A stretch of 64,000 bases of DNA from Comamonas testosteroni (GCF_030505195.1 NZ_CP129672.1:1178001-1242000); one strand, 5' to 3'. Shown: positions 43,999 to 52,865, numbered from the stretch's first letter. Made by a program: numbers and translations. Notes: generated by a model not told the origin, from the sequence alone.

Positions 43999-44955
43999 AT
44001 GAAAAACTCTCTGACACGCTATGCACTGGGTCTGGGCTTGAGCCTGGGTGCCAGCGCCTGGGCGCTCGCGGCCCAGCCCCTGCTCAACCCCGAGCAACTG
44101 CAGCCGCTGCTGCAGCAGGCCGATATCCGCCTGATCGATATCCGCGACCCCAAAGCCTTCGAGGCCGGCCATATCGCCCAAGCCGCCAACGCCCCCTACG
44201 GCAAATGGCGCGGCCCGGCCACCAATCCTGGCGAGCTGCCCGACCAGGCCAAGCTGGTGGCGCTGGTCCAGTCCCTGGGCCTGACGCCAGCCACGCATGC
44301 TATCGTGATCTCCAGCGGTGCCGATGCCACTGACTTCGGTGCCACAGCGCGTGTGTACTGGACGCTCAAAAGCCTTGGCCTCAAGGAGCTGTCCATCGTC
44401 AACGGCGGCATGAAGGCCTGGGAAAGCGCAGGCAAGCCCCTGGGCAAGACCCAGACGCAAATTGCGCCCAGCAGCTACGCCCCGACTTTTGACGCCAACT
44501 GGCTGGCCACCCAGCAGGACGTGGGCAAGCACATCGACCTCTCCAATGCGGCCCTGGTGGACTCCCGCCCCGACGCCTTCTATCTGGGCAAGACCCGCGC
44601 GCCGGCCGCCAAGCTCTCGGGCACCCTGCCCGGCGCCCAGCAGCTTGATTTCAACCAGTGGTTTGTTCCCGGGACTTCGCAGTTCGTGGATGCCGCCAAG
44701 GCCCGGGAAATCGCCGCCAAGATCGAGCGCCCGCAAGGCCAGGACATGGTGGCCTTTTGCAACACCGGCCACTGGGCGGCCACCGACTGGTTCGGCCTGT
44801 CCGAAATGGCGGGCCTGCCCAATGTGAAACTGTATGCGGGCTCCATGGTGGACTGGACGCAATCCAAGGACGCGCCGCGCATGGCCAACCAGCCGGGCCG
44901 CGCCCAGTCCTTGGCCTATGACGCCCAAAAATGGTGGGAAAAAACATTCAAGTAA
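43999..44955 (+). CDS. Exported tandem rhodanese sulfurtransferase
   Basis: 318 residues with a signal peptide (ALGLGLSLGASAWALAA), so it acts in the periplasm. Two rhodanese domains follow: about 35-155 (LIDIRDPKAFEAGHIAQAANAPYG) and 170-310 (LVDSRPDAFYLGK). Only the second has the active-site cysteine (in AFCNTGHWAAT); the first has serine-rich VISSGAD instead and is inactive, as in classical two-domain rhodaneses. It would move sulfane sulfur, e.g. from thiosulfate. The ATG at 43999 is chosen. It lies upstream of a YeeE-type permease on the same strand. Confidence 0.9.
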   Translation: MKNSLTRYALGLGLSLGASAWALAAQPLLNPEQLQPLLQQADIRLIDIRDPKAFEAGHIAQAANAPYGKWRGPATNPGELPDQAKLVALVQSLGLTPATHAIVISSGADATDFGATARVYWTLKSLGLKELSIVNGGMKAWESAGKPLGKTQTQIAPSSYAPTFDANWLATQQDVGKHIDLSNAALVDSRPDAFYLGKTRAPAAKLSGTLPGAQQLDFNQWFVPGTSQFVDAAKAREIAAKIERPQGQDMVAFCNTGHWAATDWFGLSEMAGLPNVKLYAGSMVDWTQSKDAPRMANQPGRAQSLAYDAQKWWEKTFK

Positions 44956-45060
44956 CCCCCTGAGTCGCTTCGCGCCTTCCCCAAGCCGGGCGCCCCCAAG
45001 GGGGGCAGACACCCTTGCTGCGAGGCGGCGGGGCCGCCCAGGACTTGCTTGGTGTCTCTG
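44956..45060 (+). repeat. GC-rich palindromic intergenic element
   Basis: The 105 bp after the rhodanese stop begin CCCCCTGAGTCGCTTCGCGC and contain two tight hairpins: GCCCCC/GGGGGC at 44992-45006 and GGCGGC/GCCGCC at 45024-45038, ending CTTGCTTGGTGTCTC. From memory, this composition matches a family of dispersed repeats found between genes in Comamonadaceae genomes. A shorter similar stretch (CCCCTTCC with GGAAGGGG) is near 30764-30790. Confidence 0.5.
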
Positions 45061-45122
45061 ACTTGGTGTGTGGCGGTTTTACAAGCCTCGAACTCTTGAG
45101 GCACTGAATTAACACTAACAAC

Positions 45123-46220
45123 ATGAAACGACTTCCCATAACGGCCTTGCTGGCCGTTTTCTTTGGCTGGCTGCTGTGGTCGGTCTCGGTGCGTCAGGCG
45201 GCATTGTTTGCCGTGGGCATAGGCCTGGGCGCGGTGCTGGCCGGCAAGCGCTTTGGCTTCACCACGGGCTGGCGCATGCTGGTCGAGGAAAAAGACGGCA
45301 GCGGCATCTTCGGCCAGTTGCTGCTGCTGGCGCTGGCTGCGGCCCTTGCCATGCCTTTGCTGGGCCATTTCCCGGAGCTGACGGCAGCTCTGGGCCCACC
45401 CAGCATCAGCTTGCTGGTCGGTGCCTTTGTCTTCGGCCTGTGCATGCAGATCGCCGACGGCTGCGGCAGCGGCACCCTCTACAAAGCTGGCATGGGCATC
45501 CCCATGAACACCGCCATACTGCCCTTGTTTGCGATCGGCAGCTTTCTGGGCAGCCTGCATCTGGGCTGGTGGCTGGACCTGGGCAATGCCGCCCCCGTGG
45601 GTCTGGTCACGCAATGGGGCTGGGCTCCAGCGCTGATCGCCACACTGGTCGCACTGGCCGTGATCGCTGCAGGCGTGGCCCTGTATGTGAAAAAGGCCAA
45701 TGCCGCCCTGAACCGCCCGGCCAAGCCGCTGCTGGTGCGCAAATGGCTGGTGGGTGCCGTGCTGCTGGCCATCCTGGCCACGCTCAACCTGATCATTGCG
45801 GGCCAGCCCTGGGGCGTGGTCTACGGCTTTGGTCTGTGGGCCGCCAAGATCGCCAACGCCACGGGCGCCGTCGATCTGGCCAGCAACTGGTTCTGGAGCC
45901 AGCCCGGCAATGCGGCGCGCCTGAACGAGACCGTGCTGCTGGACGTGACCAGCATCACCAATATCGGCATTCTGGGCGGCGCACTGTGGATTGCCGCCGG
46001 CAAGCCCGCGGCGGCCAAGGCACTGACAGGCACGCAGTGGGTCGTGGCCCTGATGGCAGGACTGGTGCTCGGCTATAGCTCTCGCCTGGCTTTCGGCTGC
46101 AACGTGGGCGCCATGCTCTCGGGCATCTCCACCGGCTCCATCCACGGCTGGATCTGGGTGCCGCTGGCATTTGCGGGCACCATCTTCGGCCTGCGCATCC
46201 GCCGCCATTTCGGCTTCTGA
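45123..46220 (+). CDS. YeeE/YedE (TsuA-like) sulfur-compound transporter
   Basis: 365 residues with nine or more hydrophobic helices. The family's cysteine-containing motifs are present: IADGCGSGTLYKAG in the first half and LAFGCNVGAMLSGISTGS in the second, an internal repeat characteristic of YeeE proteins that import thiosulfate by passing it along cysteines. The neighbouring exported rhodanese and a DedA-rhodanese protein support a sulfane-sulfur or thiosulfate role. A 57-residue protein gene follows 13 bp downstream. Confidence 0.88.
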   Translation: MKRLPITALLAVFFGWLLWSVSVRQAALFAVGIGLGAVLAGKRFGFTTGWRMLVEEKDGSGIFGQLLLLALAAALAMPLLGHFPELTAALGPPSISLLVGAFVFGLCMQIADGCGSGTLYKAGMGIPMNTAILPLFAIGSFLGSLHLGWWLDLGNAAPVGLVTQWGWAPALIATLVALAVIAAGVALYVKKANAALNRPAKPLLVRKWLVGAVLLAILATLNLIIAGQPWGVVYGFGLWAAKIANATGAVDLASNWFWSQPGNAARLNETVLLDVTSITNIGILGGALWIAAGKPAAAKALTGTQWVVALMAGLVLGYSSRLAFGCNVGAMLSGISTGSIHGWIWVPLAFAGTIFGLRIRRHFGF

Positions 46221-46233
46221 GCAAGGAACAACC

Positions 46234-46407
46234 ATGACCTCACCAAGCACCTTGCGCACCGTATTCTGGGCCGTATTGCTCGTCTTTCTGGCCTGGGACT
46301 TTCATGCATCGCCAGCCATCGACCTGCGCTTTGAAGCACCGCTGATTGCCGCGGGCTCCGGCCAGGCCGCACAGGGCGGGCATTGCTCCATGCCTGCCGG
46401 CAAGTAA
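46234..46407 (+). CDS. Small single-helix protein downstream of the YeeE-type gene
   Basis: 57 residues starting at the ATG at 46234 with AAGGAA about 6 nt upstream. One N-terminal hydrophobic helix (VFWAVLLVFLAWDF), then a short periplasmic part rich in A and G, ending GGHCSMPAGK with one cysteine. I do not recognise a family. The spacing and strand say it is co-expressed with the YeeE-type transporter, so a small transporter partner or sulfur carrier is possible; the lone cysteine near the C-terminus fits either. Confidence 0.6.
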   Translation: MTSPSTLRTVFWAVLLVFLAWDFHASPAIDLRFEAPLIAAGSGQAAQGGHCSMPAGK

Positions 46408-46470
46408 GCGCTTCGACCCACCCGCTGCCCTGCCCAGAGAATGGTCAGGGCATTTTTCTTTGGGGCCTGC

Positions 46471-47421
46471 TCAGGCCTCGGGCTTTTCCAGCTCGAAGCC
46501 GGCCGCCTCCCAGGCCGTCAGGCCACCGGACAATGGGCGGACATTGTGAAATCCCGCACGCTGCAATTGCCTGGCCACACGTGCGGCGGAGATCTCGTCG
46601 GGGCAGTCGCAATACACGACCAGGCCATGCTCATGCCGCTCACGCGGCAGCAAGTGCTCGTAGGCCGCTCTGCCCTTGCCCTGATGCTCCAGCCAGGAGC
46701 TGGCACCGGGAATATGACTCTGACCGAAGAGCAGGGGTTCACGCACATCGATCACCGTCGGCGTGATGCCCTGAGCGTTGAGCCCCGCCAGTTCCTCGAC
46801 CGACATGCGCGGCATCTTCAGCGAACGCACCACGCGCTGCCTCTGCCACCACTTGCGCGCCACGAAAACTGAGAACGCCACGCACAGCAGCAACAGCCCC
46901 CATTTGCCCAGGGCCGTCAGCACATCGAGCAAATCCTGCACCGTGGAGCTGAACAGCGAGCCCAGAAACACGGCCGAACCCACCCAGATCAGGGCCCCCA
47001 GCGTATCGAACAACACAAAGGTACGCAGCGGCGTGCCCACCACGCCGGCCAGCGCACTGGCAATGGAGGCAAAGCCCGGCACGAACTTGGCCACCAACAA
47101 AGACCTGGCTCCCCAGCGGCCATAGACGGACTCGGTCTGACGGATGCAGGCATCGGGCGAGAGAGAAATGCGGCAGATACGTCCCAGCACCCTGTGCCCA
47201 TAGGCTCGGCCTGCGTGGTACCAGAGCACATCGGCCATCAGCGCTGCGGCCACCGCAATCACGGTGAGCCAACCAAGGCGTGCCAGGCTGCCGCCCTCCA
47301 GCGCTCCGGTCACCACCAGCACCGGATAAGCCGGGATGGGTGCGCCCAGCTGCTCCACCAGCACATTGAGAAAGACAATGCCGAAGCCGTATTCCCGAAT
47401 CAGATCGACGACAAAACCCAT
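46471..47421 (-). CDS. DedA-family membrane protein fused to a rhodanese domain
   Basis: 316 residues. The DedA/VTT part spans about 1-195 with the conserved pieces VNVLVEQLGAPIPAYPVLVVTGAL-like start, WYHAGRAYGHR and KFVPGFASIASALAG. A cytoplasmic rhodanese domain spans about 210-312 with active-site cysteine in VVYCDCPDEISAARVA. The fusion puts sulfur transfer or persulfide sensing at the membrane. It converges on the YeeE-type operon with 63 bp between the stops, which groups three rhodanese domains in 3.5 kb. Confidence 0.9.
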   Translation of the reverse strand: MGFVVDLIREYGFGIVFLNVLVEQLGAPIPAYPVLVVTGALEGGSLARLGWLTVIAVAAALMADVLWYHAGRAYGHRVLGRICRISLSPDACIRQTESVYGRWGARSLLVAKFVPGFASIASALAGVVGTPLRTFVLFDTLGALIWVGSAVFLGSLFSSTVQDLLDVLTALGKWGLLLLCVAFSVFVARKWWQRQRVVRSLKMPRMSVEELAGLNAQGITPTVIDVREPLLFGQSHIPGASSWLEHQGKGRAAYEHLLPRERHEHGLVVYCDCPDEISAARVARQLQRAGFHNVRPLSGGLTAWEAAGFELEKPEA

Positions 47422-47505
47422 GACCCACGCTCCTTACCCCGACCAGGGTGAGCCACCGATGCTAGCGAGACGCGAACATCCCCAGTGCTGCGAGGTTGTT
47501 GCGCT

Positions 47506-48420
47506 TCAAGCCTGGTGCAGATGGGACAGAACGGCCTCGAAATGCGCACTCACATTGAGCGCCGGCGCATGGCCGCAGTCCGGCACTTCCAGCCAGGTCA
47601 GCAGACCTCGGGCACCGGGGCCGCGCTGCTGCATTTGCTCAGCCACCGGCTTGAGCACCAGATCGGACTGCTCGCCGCGCAGCAACAGCACGGGCAGGTG
47701 CAGCGCGTCATAGTGATCCCATAGCAGATAGTCGTTGTCATGCTCGGTGAACTGCTCGATCATGCGCGGGTCGTAATGCGGGGTGACGCGGCCGTCATCG
47801 CAACGGCGCGTACTGGTCTCGGTGAGTTTGCGCCACTCGAAATCGCTGAGCCAGCCATAGGGCTTGTAGGCCGCGCGAAAAAAGCCTTCCAGCTCGGCGA
47901 CGGTGTCAAACACCGGCGGCCGGCCGGCATAGCTCCTGATGCGGGCCAGCGCAGCCTCGGCCAGCTCGGGCGCATTGTCGTTGAGCGTGAGCGTGAGAAT
48001 GCGCTGCCTGAGATCCGGCTCGAACATGCCGGATGCGCAGACCGTACCTATCGCACCGCCCATGCTGGTGCCCACCCAGTGCACCTGCTGCAGTGCCAGC
48101 GCATCCATGAGCTCGCGCGCCAGACGGGCATAAAAGCGCAACTGATACTCCTCGCGCGGCTTGCGACTCCACTGGCTCAGGCCTCGACCCAGCGTATCCG
48201 GGCAGATGACGCGATAGCCTTGCGCCGCGAGAAACTGCGCCAGTGCATCCATGTCGCGACCCGTGCGGGCCAGGCCATGCCAGGCGATCACCGCAGCCTT
48301 GGTCGGGCCTTGCGGCTGCCAGTCAAGGTAATGAATCTCGTAGCCAGCGCAGTTCGCATAGCGGGATGCCGGCACGATGGCCGCAGAAGCGCAGTTGTTG
48401 GGCATGGCAGGTTTCAGCAT
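47506..48420 (-). CDS. Alpha/beta hydrolase
   Basis: 304 residues. HGLARTGRDMDALAQFLAAQGYRV is the oxyanion region, GTSMGG contains the nucleophile serine, and LEVPDCGHAPALN has the C-terminal histidine; a helical cap (residues about 150-220) lies between. The ATG at 48420 is preferred: a GAGG from an intergenic repeat element sits about 9 nt upstream. It is the last gene of the minus-strand block with the 3-hydroxybutyrate oligomer hydrolase. It could act on short hydroxyalkanoate esters, but this is inference. Confidence 0.85.
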   Translation of the reverse strand: MLKPAMPNNCASAAIVPASRYANCAGYEIHYLDWQPQGPTKAAVIAWHGLARTGRDMDALAQFLAAQGYRVICPDTLGRGLSQWSRKPREEYQLRFYARLARELMDALALQQVHWVGTSMGGAIGTVCASGMFEPDLRQRILTLTLNDNAPELAEAALARIRSYAGRPPVFDTVAELEGFFRAAYKPYGWLSDFEWRKLTETSTRRCDDGRVTPHYDPRMIEQFTEHDNDYLLWDHYDALHLPVLLLRGEQSDLVLKPVAEQMQQRGPGARGLLTWLEVPDCGHAPALNVSAHFEAVLSHLHQA

Positions 48421-48468
48421 CAAAAAGGCCTCTAGCGCATATGTGATGAGCGCTATCAGCTATCAACT
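48421..48468 (-). repeat. Comamonadaceae-type intergenic hairpin element, copy A
   Basis: On the minus strand: TTGATAGCTGATAGCGCTC, a short middle, GCGCTAGAGGCCTTTTTG. The AGCGCT arms and the following GCGCTAGAGGCC with T-run match the dispersed element also seen at 52804-52858. It supplies the ribosome binding site of the following hydrolase gene. Confidence 0.6.
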
Positions 48469-48512
48469 TCGGTAGTCGGCCGACAGCCGTAGCCGCCGGC
48501 CGGTCAAACGTA

Positions 48513-50651
48513 TCAGTCCGGCACGCGGATGGCTCCGACACTGACTTCTATCCTGTCGGCCGCTGCAGGCGTGCCGGCAATCAGCGGCAGGTTGGCCGGC
48601 TGTATGGCCGGTGCCTGGCCCGGGTTGCCACCACGCGGCACGGTGCGCACCACCTGGCTGGGCGGCAGCGCCTTGCCGTTGGCAAGGTGGTCATACATGG
48701 CATCGAGCGCGCGGTTCAGGTAGACATGCAGCGGGATGTAACGCGTGTCGTAACCCGGCAGCACGGTCGGCAGGCCGATGAAGCTGTCGAAATGCTGGGC
48801 ATTTGTGACCTCCACATAGCTGAGCTTGCTGGCAGCGCCTTCCACCCTCCGGTTGAGCGCCACATAGGGCCGTGTCGTGTGGTTCACGGGCAGCAGCGCA
48901 TCCGCACGGCCATGGACGATGATGGTCGGCTTGCCCTGCAAATTGCCGCTGCGTCTTGTCTCGTCGATACCGGCCTGTAGCGCTCTGGCGGAGCCATCGT
49001 TGCCGGTGACGAGATTGCGCAGGCACAGCGCACCCGGCGTGTTCCAGTCGGCCACGCCCGAGTTCATCGACACGGAGAGGAAATCGCGCGCGGCACCGAA
49101 CTTGCCCTTGTTGTTGATGAGCTGCACGCCGCTCGATGGGGGCACGCCGTTGCCCGTGGAGAACATGCTGACCAGCGCCCCGGGGGCCAGCGGCGTCACT
49201 GCGCCCGCAGCCGTCGCACCGGCATAACTGTAGCCGCAGAGGTTGTCCTTCACGCTGGCGCGCGAGAGCGAGTTGGCAAAGGTGACCGACACGGCGGGCG
49301 CCACCTCAAAGGCGGCCAGCGAGGCATGCAGCTCGCTGGATTCCGGTTCCCAGCCATAGTCGCGCAGCCTCTGCAAAGCTTCTTCGGCCTGGGCCGCCGT
49401 GGTCATGGCGTTCAGCAAACCGGCAGTCCTGAGTGCCGCGCAGCGGTTGGGCGCAATCGGCAGAGCCGTGCTGGCATAGCCCGCGGCAAACGCAGCCGCA
49501 TAGGGCGAGCCGCTGATCGAAGCTGCCAGAGAGGCACAGGGCTGGTAGAGGTTGGCATAAGTCGTGAAGTCCACCAGCGTCTTGCCCACCACAGGCAGCG
49601 CCGTGCCGCCGCGCTGCACGGTCACGCCGGGGTTGGTGGGCAATTCAACCGCTGGCTCGGACACGGCTACGCCGTTGATCAGCCCTTGCGAGCCCTGTTC
49701 GGCGGCGGCAATCGCCGCGCCGCCGCCGTTGGAGATGCTTGATGCGATGACAATGGTGTTGCTCGGTTTGAGCGTCCGCAGACGTTCGCCCAGAATGTTG
49801 CGGTCCCCATAGCGCTCGTTGAGCACGTAGTAGGCGAACTCCACGGCCTGCAGCGTGGTACGGCCCCAGTCTTTCTCTGGGTTCTGGCCCGAGTGCGCAT
49901 GCTTGAAGGCAAAGCGGTTGGGCGTGGCAGTGTTGAAGGAAGCCAGCTCGCCAGCCGTGAGTCCCGCATTGAATGCAGCCTGCTTGCCCGCTGCCGCAGC
50001 CGTGCTGCGCGTGCCGTCAATCAGAGGCACAGTGTCGTTCATGAGGTCATGTGGCGCGGCCCCCGTGCCCTTGTCGGAATAGGCCACCGCGCAGCCGCGC
50101 TTGAGCCCCCATTCACCCGTCGTGATGGCGCCGTACACGCCGCGCGATCCCGAAGCCGTGGCGGTGATGATGCAGGCCTTCCTTGGGTCAAAGCTGGCCG
50201 GCACCTGCACCATGAGCGTGACGTTCTTGCGGCCCGTTCCGTCGTCCGAAAACGCGATGTACTCGATGCCGGCAATCCTGCCTTCGCCGGCCGTCACCCG
50301 GCCCTGCGCATCCACATTGGGGCCGTAGAGCGTGCCGTAGCCACCCGCAGCTGTCATGTCCAGCATGGCGCGGTAATTGGTGTAAATGGCCAGGCGGCGC
50401 AGTTCGGCCGCCGTGGGTTGGAGCGCAATGGCAAAGCCCGGTGCCGTGGCCGCAGCCAGGCCGCTCTTGCCCATGCCTGCGGTCAGCAGGTCATCGCTGC
50501 TGCCGTCATAGCTCTGTTGCCGCACCGTGCCCAGGTAGCCGGGTTTGGCATTGAGCTCGCCTCCATCGCCGCCCCCGCAGGCGGTCAGCACGGCAGCCGC
50601 CAGCACCGCTAGGGCTGCAGGCGGTAAGGCAATCGCATAGGTCTTCTGCAT
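48513..50651 (-). CDS. D-(-)-3-hydroxybutyrate oligomer hydrolase (lipoprotein)
   Basis: 712 residues, matching the 3HB-oligomer hydrolase family in length. A lipoprotein signal (VLAAAVLTACGGGDGGE) means it is exported and anchored. The active-site serine is in ASSISNGGGAAIAA near residue 307. Family-like stretches include GIEYIAFSDDGTGRKNVTLMVQVP and HGRADALLPVNHT near the C-terminus. Such enzymes cut 3-hydroxybutyrate oligomers, released from PHB, to the monomer. GGAG lies 8-9 nt before the ATG. It follows an LivM-type permease by 57 bp on the same strand, so it belongs to the transporter operon. Confidence 0.88.
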   Translation of the reverse strand: MQKTYAIALPPAALAVLAAAVLTACGGGDGGELNAKPGYLGTVRQQSYDGSSDDLLTAGMGKSGLAAATAPGFAIALQPTAAELRRLAIYTNYRAMLDMTAAGGYGTLYGPNVDAQGRVTAGEGRIAGIEYIAFSDDGTGRKNVTLMVQVPASFDPRKACIITATASGSRGVYGAITTGEWGLKRGCAVAYSDKGTGAAPHDLMNDTVPLIDGTRSTAAAAGKQAAFNAGLTAGELASFNTATPNRFAFKHAHSGQNPEKDWGRTTLQAVEFAYYVLNERYGDRNILGERLRTLKPSNTIVIASSISNGGGAAIAAAEQGSQGLINGVAVSEPAVELPTNPGVTVQRGGTALPVVGKTLVDFTTYANLYQPCASLAASISGSPYAAAFAAGYASTALPIAPNRCAALRTAGLLNAMTTAAQAEEALQRLRDYGWEPESSELHASLAAFEVAPAVSVTFANSLSRASVKDNLCGYSYAGATAAGAVTPLAPGALVSMFSTGNGVPPSSGVQLINNKGKFGAARDFLSVSMNSGVADWNTPGALCLRNLVTGNDGSARALQAGIDETRRSGNLQGKPTIIVHGRADALLPVNHTTRPYVALNRRVEGAASKLSYVEVTNAQHFDSFIGLPTVLPGYDTRYIPLHVYLNRALDAMYDHLANGKALPPSQVVRTVPRGGNPGQAPAIQPANLPLIAGTPAAADRIEVSVGAIRVPD

Positions 50652-50708
50652 GGGCTTTGTCTCCTGTCGTAGTGAAAGCAGTCAGAGAAGGGATGCCAGT
50701 AAAAGATG

Positions 50709-51779
50709 TCAGGGTTTGCGCGCCGCAGCCACGCGCAGCCGGCCAACCACGCCGGTAGGGAAGTAGTAGACCGACAGCACGAACAGCAGACCCAGCCACA
50801 GCAGCCTGCGGTCCGGCGACAGCAGGGCCGACAGCCATGGCAGGCTGACGGCGGCTTCGCTGCCTAGCCGCAGCAAATCCTGCAGATAGCTTTGCGCGAC
50901 CAGAAAGATGACGGAGCCGATCACCGCGCCATAAATCGTGCCCATGCCGCCGATCACCACGATGAGCAGACAGTCCATCATGATCTCGAACGAGAGCGAG
51001 GTATCGGGCCCGTTGTAGCGCAGCCAGACGGCCAGCATGGCGCCGGCCACGCAGGCGAACAGGGCCGACAGCACGCTGGAGGTGGTGCGATAGATCACCA
51101 CGCGGTAGCCAATGGCTTCGGCACGGAACTCGTTCTCGCGAATCGCCTGCAGCACGCGGCCGAAGGGCGAATTGACGATGCGCAGCAGCATCAGTACCAG
51201 AACCACGGCCACGGCAAACAGCAGGTAGTAGCTGATGATCCTGCCGTCGATGAGGATGCCGAAGATCTCGTTCTCGAACAGCTCGAAGCTGGGCGACAGC
51301 CATTCGGGCATCTTGAAGGTCAGGCCGTCCTCGCCTCCCGTCCAGTCGGACAGCTGCGACGCCAGGGTCTGAAATGCAGCCGCCACCGCCAGCGTGATCA
51401 TGGCAAAGAAGATGGCGCGCACACGCAGGGAGAACAGGCCGATGGCCAGGGACAGAACGAGCGACACCAGCAGCGCCGCCCCCAGTCCCAGGACCAGCGC
51501 CCCCCAGCCCGGGCCCAGCTTGCCCGAGGCAATGGCCACGCCATAGGCGCCTATGCCGAAGAACATGGTGTGGGCAAAGCTGACGATGCCGGTATAGCCC
51601 AGCAACAGGTCAAAACTGGCCACCAGCACCACAAAGATCAGCACCTTGGCCGCCACATTGAGCGCCTTGACGCCGGGAAAGGCAAACGGTGCCACGGCAA
51701 GGCCGATGAAGATGAGCAGCAGCATCAGCGCCAGGATGCGGCTGCGCGGCAGATCGCCCGAGAGCAAACGGTTGAGCAT
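50709..51779 (-). CDS. Branched-chain-type ABC transporter permease (LivM-like)
   Basis: 356 residues with nine to ten helices. LivM hallmarks: SFDLLLGYTGIVSFAHTMFFGIGAYG and the coupling loop FGRVLQAIRENEFRAEAIGY. The true start is the ATG at 51779 with AAGGAG upstream; the frame is open further but overlaps the LivH-type gene. Substrates of this class include branched amino acids, amides, urea and aromatic or aliphatic acids, so a hydroxybutyrate-related solute is possible. Confidence 0.92.
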   Translation of the reverse strand: MLNRLLSGDLPRSRILALMLLLIFIGLAVAPFAFPGVKALNVAAKVLIFVVLVASFDLLLGYTGIVSFAHTMFFGIGAYGVAIASGKLGPGWGALVLGLGAALLVSLVLSLAIGLFSLRVRAIFFAMITLAVAAAFQTLASQLSDWTGGEDGLTFKMPEWLSPSFELFENEIFGILIDGRIISYYLLFAVAVVLVLMLLRIVNSPFGRVLQAIRENEFRAEAIGYRVVIYRTTSSVLSALFACVAGAMLAVWLRYNGPDTSLSFEIMMDCLLIVVIGGMGTIYGAVIGSVIFLVAQSYLQDLLRLGSEAAVSLPWLSALLSPDRRLLWLGLLFVLSVYYFPTGVVGRLRVAAARKP

Positions 51780-51790
51780 TCTGTTCTCCT

Positions 51791-52774
51791 TCAGCGGTTG
51801 GCGACCGGATAGATGCCTTGGGGACGCCAGAGCAGGATGGCGACCATCAGTGCAATATTGGAAAACAGCGCCACCTTGGGCACCAGAAAGCCAGCGTAGT
51901 TGGCCATCAGTCCCACAAGCAGCGCACCGATCAGCGCGCCGCCCGTGCTGCCCAGGCCACCGATGATGATCACGATGAAGATCAGCACATTGACCTGGGC
52001 GCCCATCTGCGCCACCACGCTCTGCTGGTACAGGCCCCACATTACGCCACCCAGCCCGGCCAGGGCAGAGCCTGCGACGAACACGGCCACAAACAATCGG
52101 CGCACGCGGTAGCCCAGGGACTCGACCATCTCGCGGTCCTGCACGCCGGCGCGGATCAGCAGACCGATCTTGGTACGCGCCAGCGTCCAGGCCAGCACGG
52201 CGAACACGGCTGCGCCCACCAGCACGGCGAAGACCCGGTATTTCTCCACGGCCGCATCGCCCAGCAGCCAGGCGCCCTTCATGGCTTCGGGCAGCGGCAG
52301 CGGAATCTGCTGCGGACCCCAGATGACCTTGATCAACTCCTCGCCAATGATCATGCCGCCCATGGTGATGAGAATCTGTTTGAGGTGCTGGCCGTAGACG
52401 GGCCGCACGATGAAGCGCTCGAAGGCCAGACCCAAGGCACCCGCCACCAGCATGGCCATCACCATGGCGGGCAGCACGGCCACCAGGTTGCGCCACAGCT
52501 GCGCCGAGCCCGTCCAGTCGCCCATGGCGCCGAGCACGCTTGTGGCAACGAAAGCCCCCAGAGCGATGAACACGCCATGGCCGAAGTTGAGCACGTCCAT
52601 GAGGCCAAATACCAGGGTCAGTCCCGAGGCGATGATGAAGATGATCATGCCCATCGCCAAGCCCGCCACCGTCAGCGTGAGCCAGGTGCTGGGAGAGCCC
52701 ACCAAGGGCAAGGTGGCCAGCGCCAGCAGCGGCACCAGCAGCAGCGGCTTGTAATCCAGGTCCTTGCGCATCAT
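51791..52774 (-). CDS. Branched-chain-type ABC transporter permease (LivH-like)
   Basis: 327 residues. Hallmarks of LivH: IIASGLTLVFGLMDVLNFGHGVFIALGAF in helix one to three and RAGVQDREMVESLGYRVRRLFV as the coupling loop, GGLGSTGGALIGALLVGL near the end. Start ATG at 52774 (a second ATG follows directly), with GAGGTG upstream. It lies 11 bp before the LivM-like gene. Confidence 0.92.
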   Translation of the reverse strand: MMRKDLDYKPLLLVPLLALATLPLVGSPSTWLTLTVAGLAMGMIIFIIASGLTLVFGLMDVLNFGHGVFIALGAFVATSVLGAMGDWTGSAQLWRNLVAVLPAMVMAMLVAGALGLAFERFIVRPVYGQHLKQILITMGGMIIGEELIKVIWGPQQIPLPLPEAMKGAWLLGDAAVEKYRVFAVLVGAAVFAVLAWTLARTKIGLLIRAGVQDREMVESLGYRVRRLFVAVFVAGSALAGLGGVMWGLYQQSVVAQMGAQVNVLIFIVIIIGGLGSTGGALIGALLVGLMANYAGFLVPKVALFSNIALMVAILLWRPQGIYPVANR

Positions 52775-52803
52775 GTCTTCACCTCGGCGCGAACTTTCAT
52801 ATC

Positions 52804-52858
52804 CATAGCTGCCTGCGCTTGACCAGCAAGCGCTCGATTTGCTTTTTGTTTTGATTTT
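52804..52858 (+). repeat. Comamonadaceae-type intergenic hairpin element, copy B
   Basis: ATAGCTGCCTGCGCTTG, ACCAG, CAAGCGCTCG then a T-rich tail. GCGCTTG (52815-52821) and CAAGCGC (52827-52833) form a perfect 7-bp stem. It fills the 91-bp gap between the LivF- and LivH-type genes and might tune expression along the operon. Confidence 0.65.
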
Positions 52859-52865
52859 CGTGACC

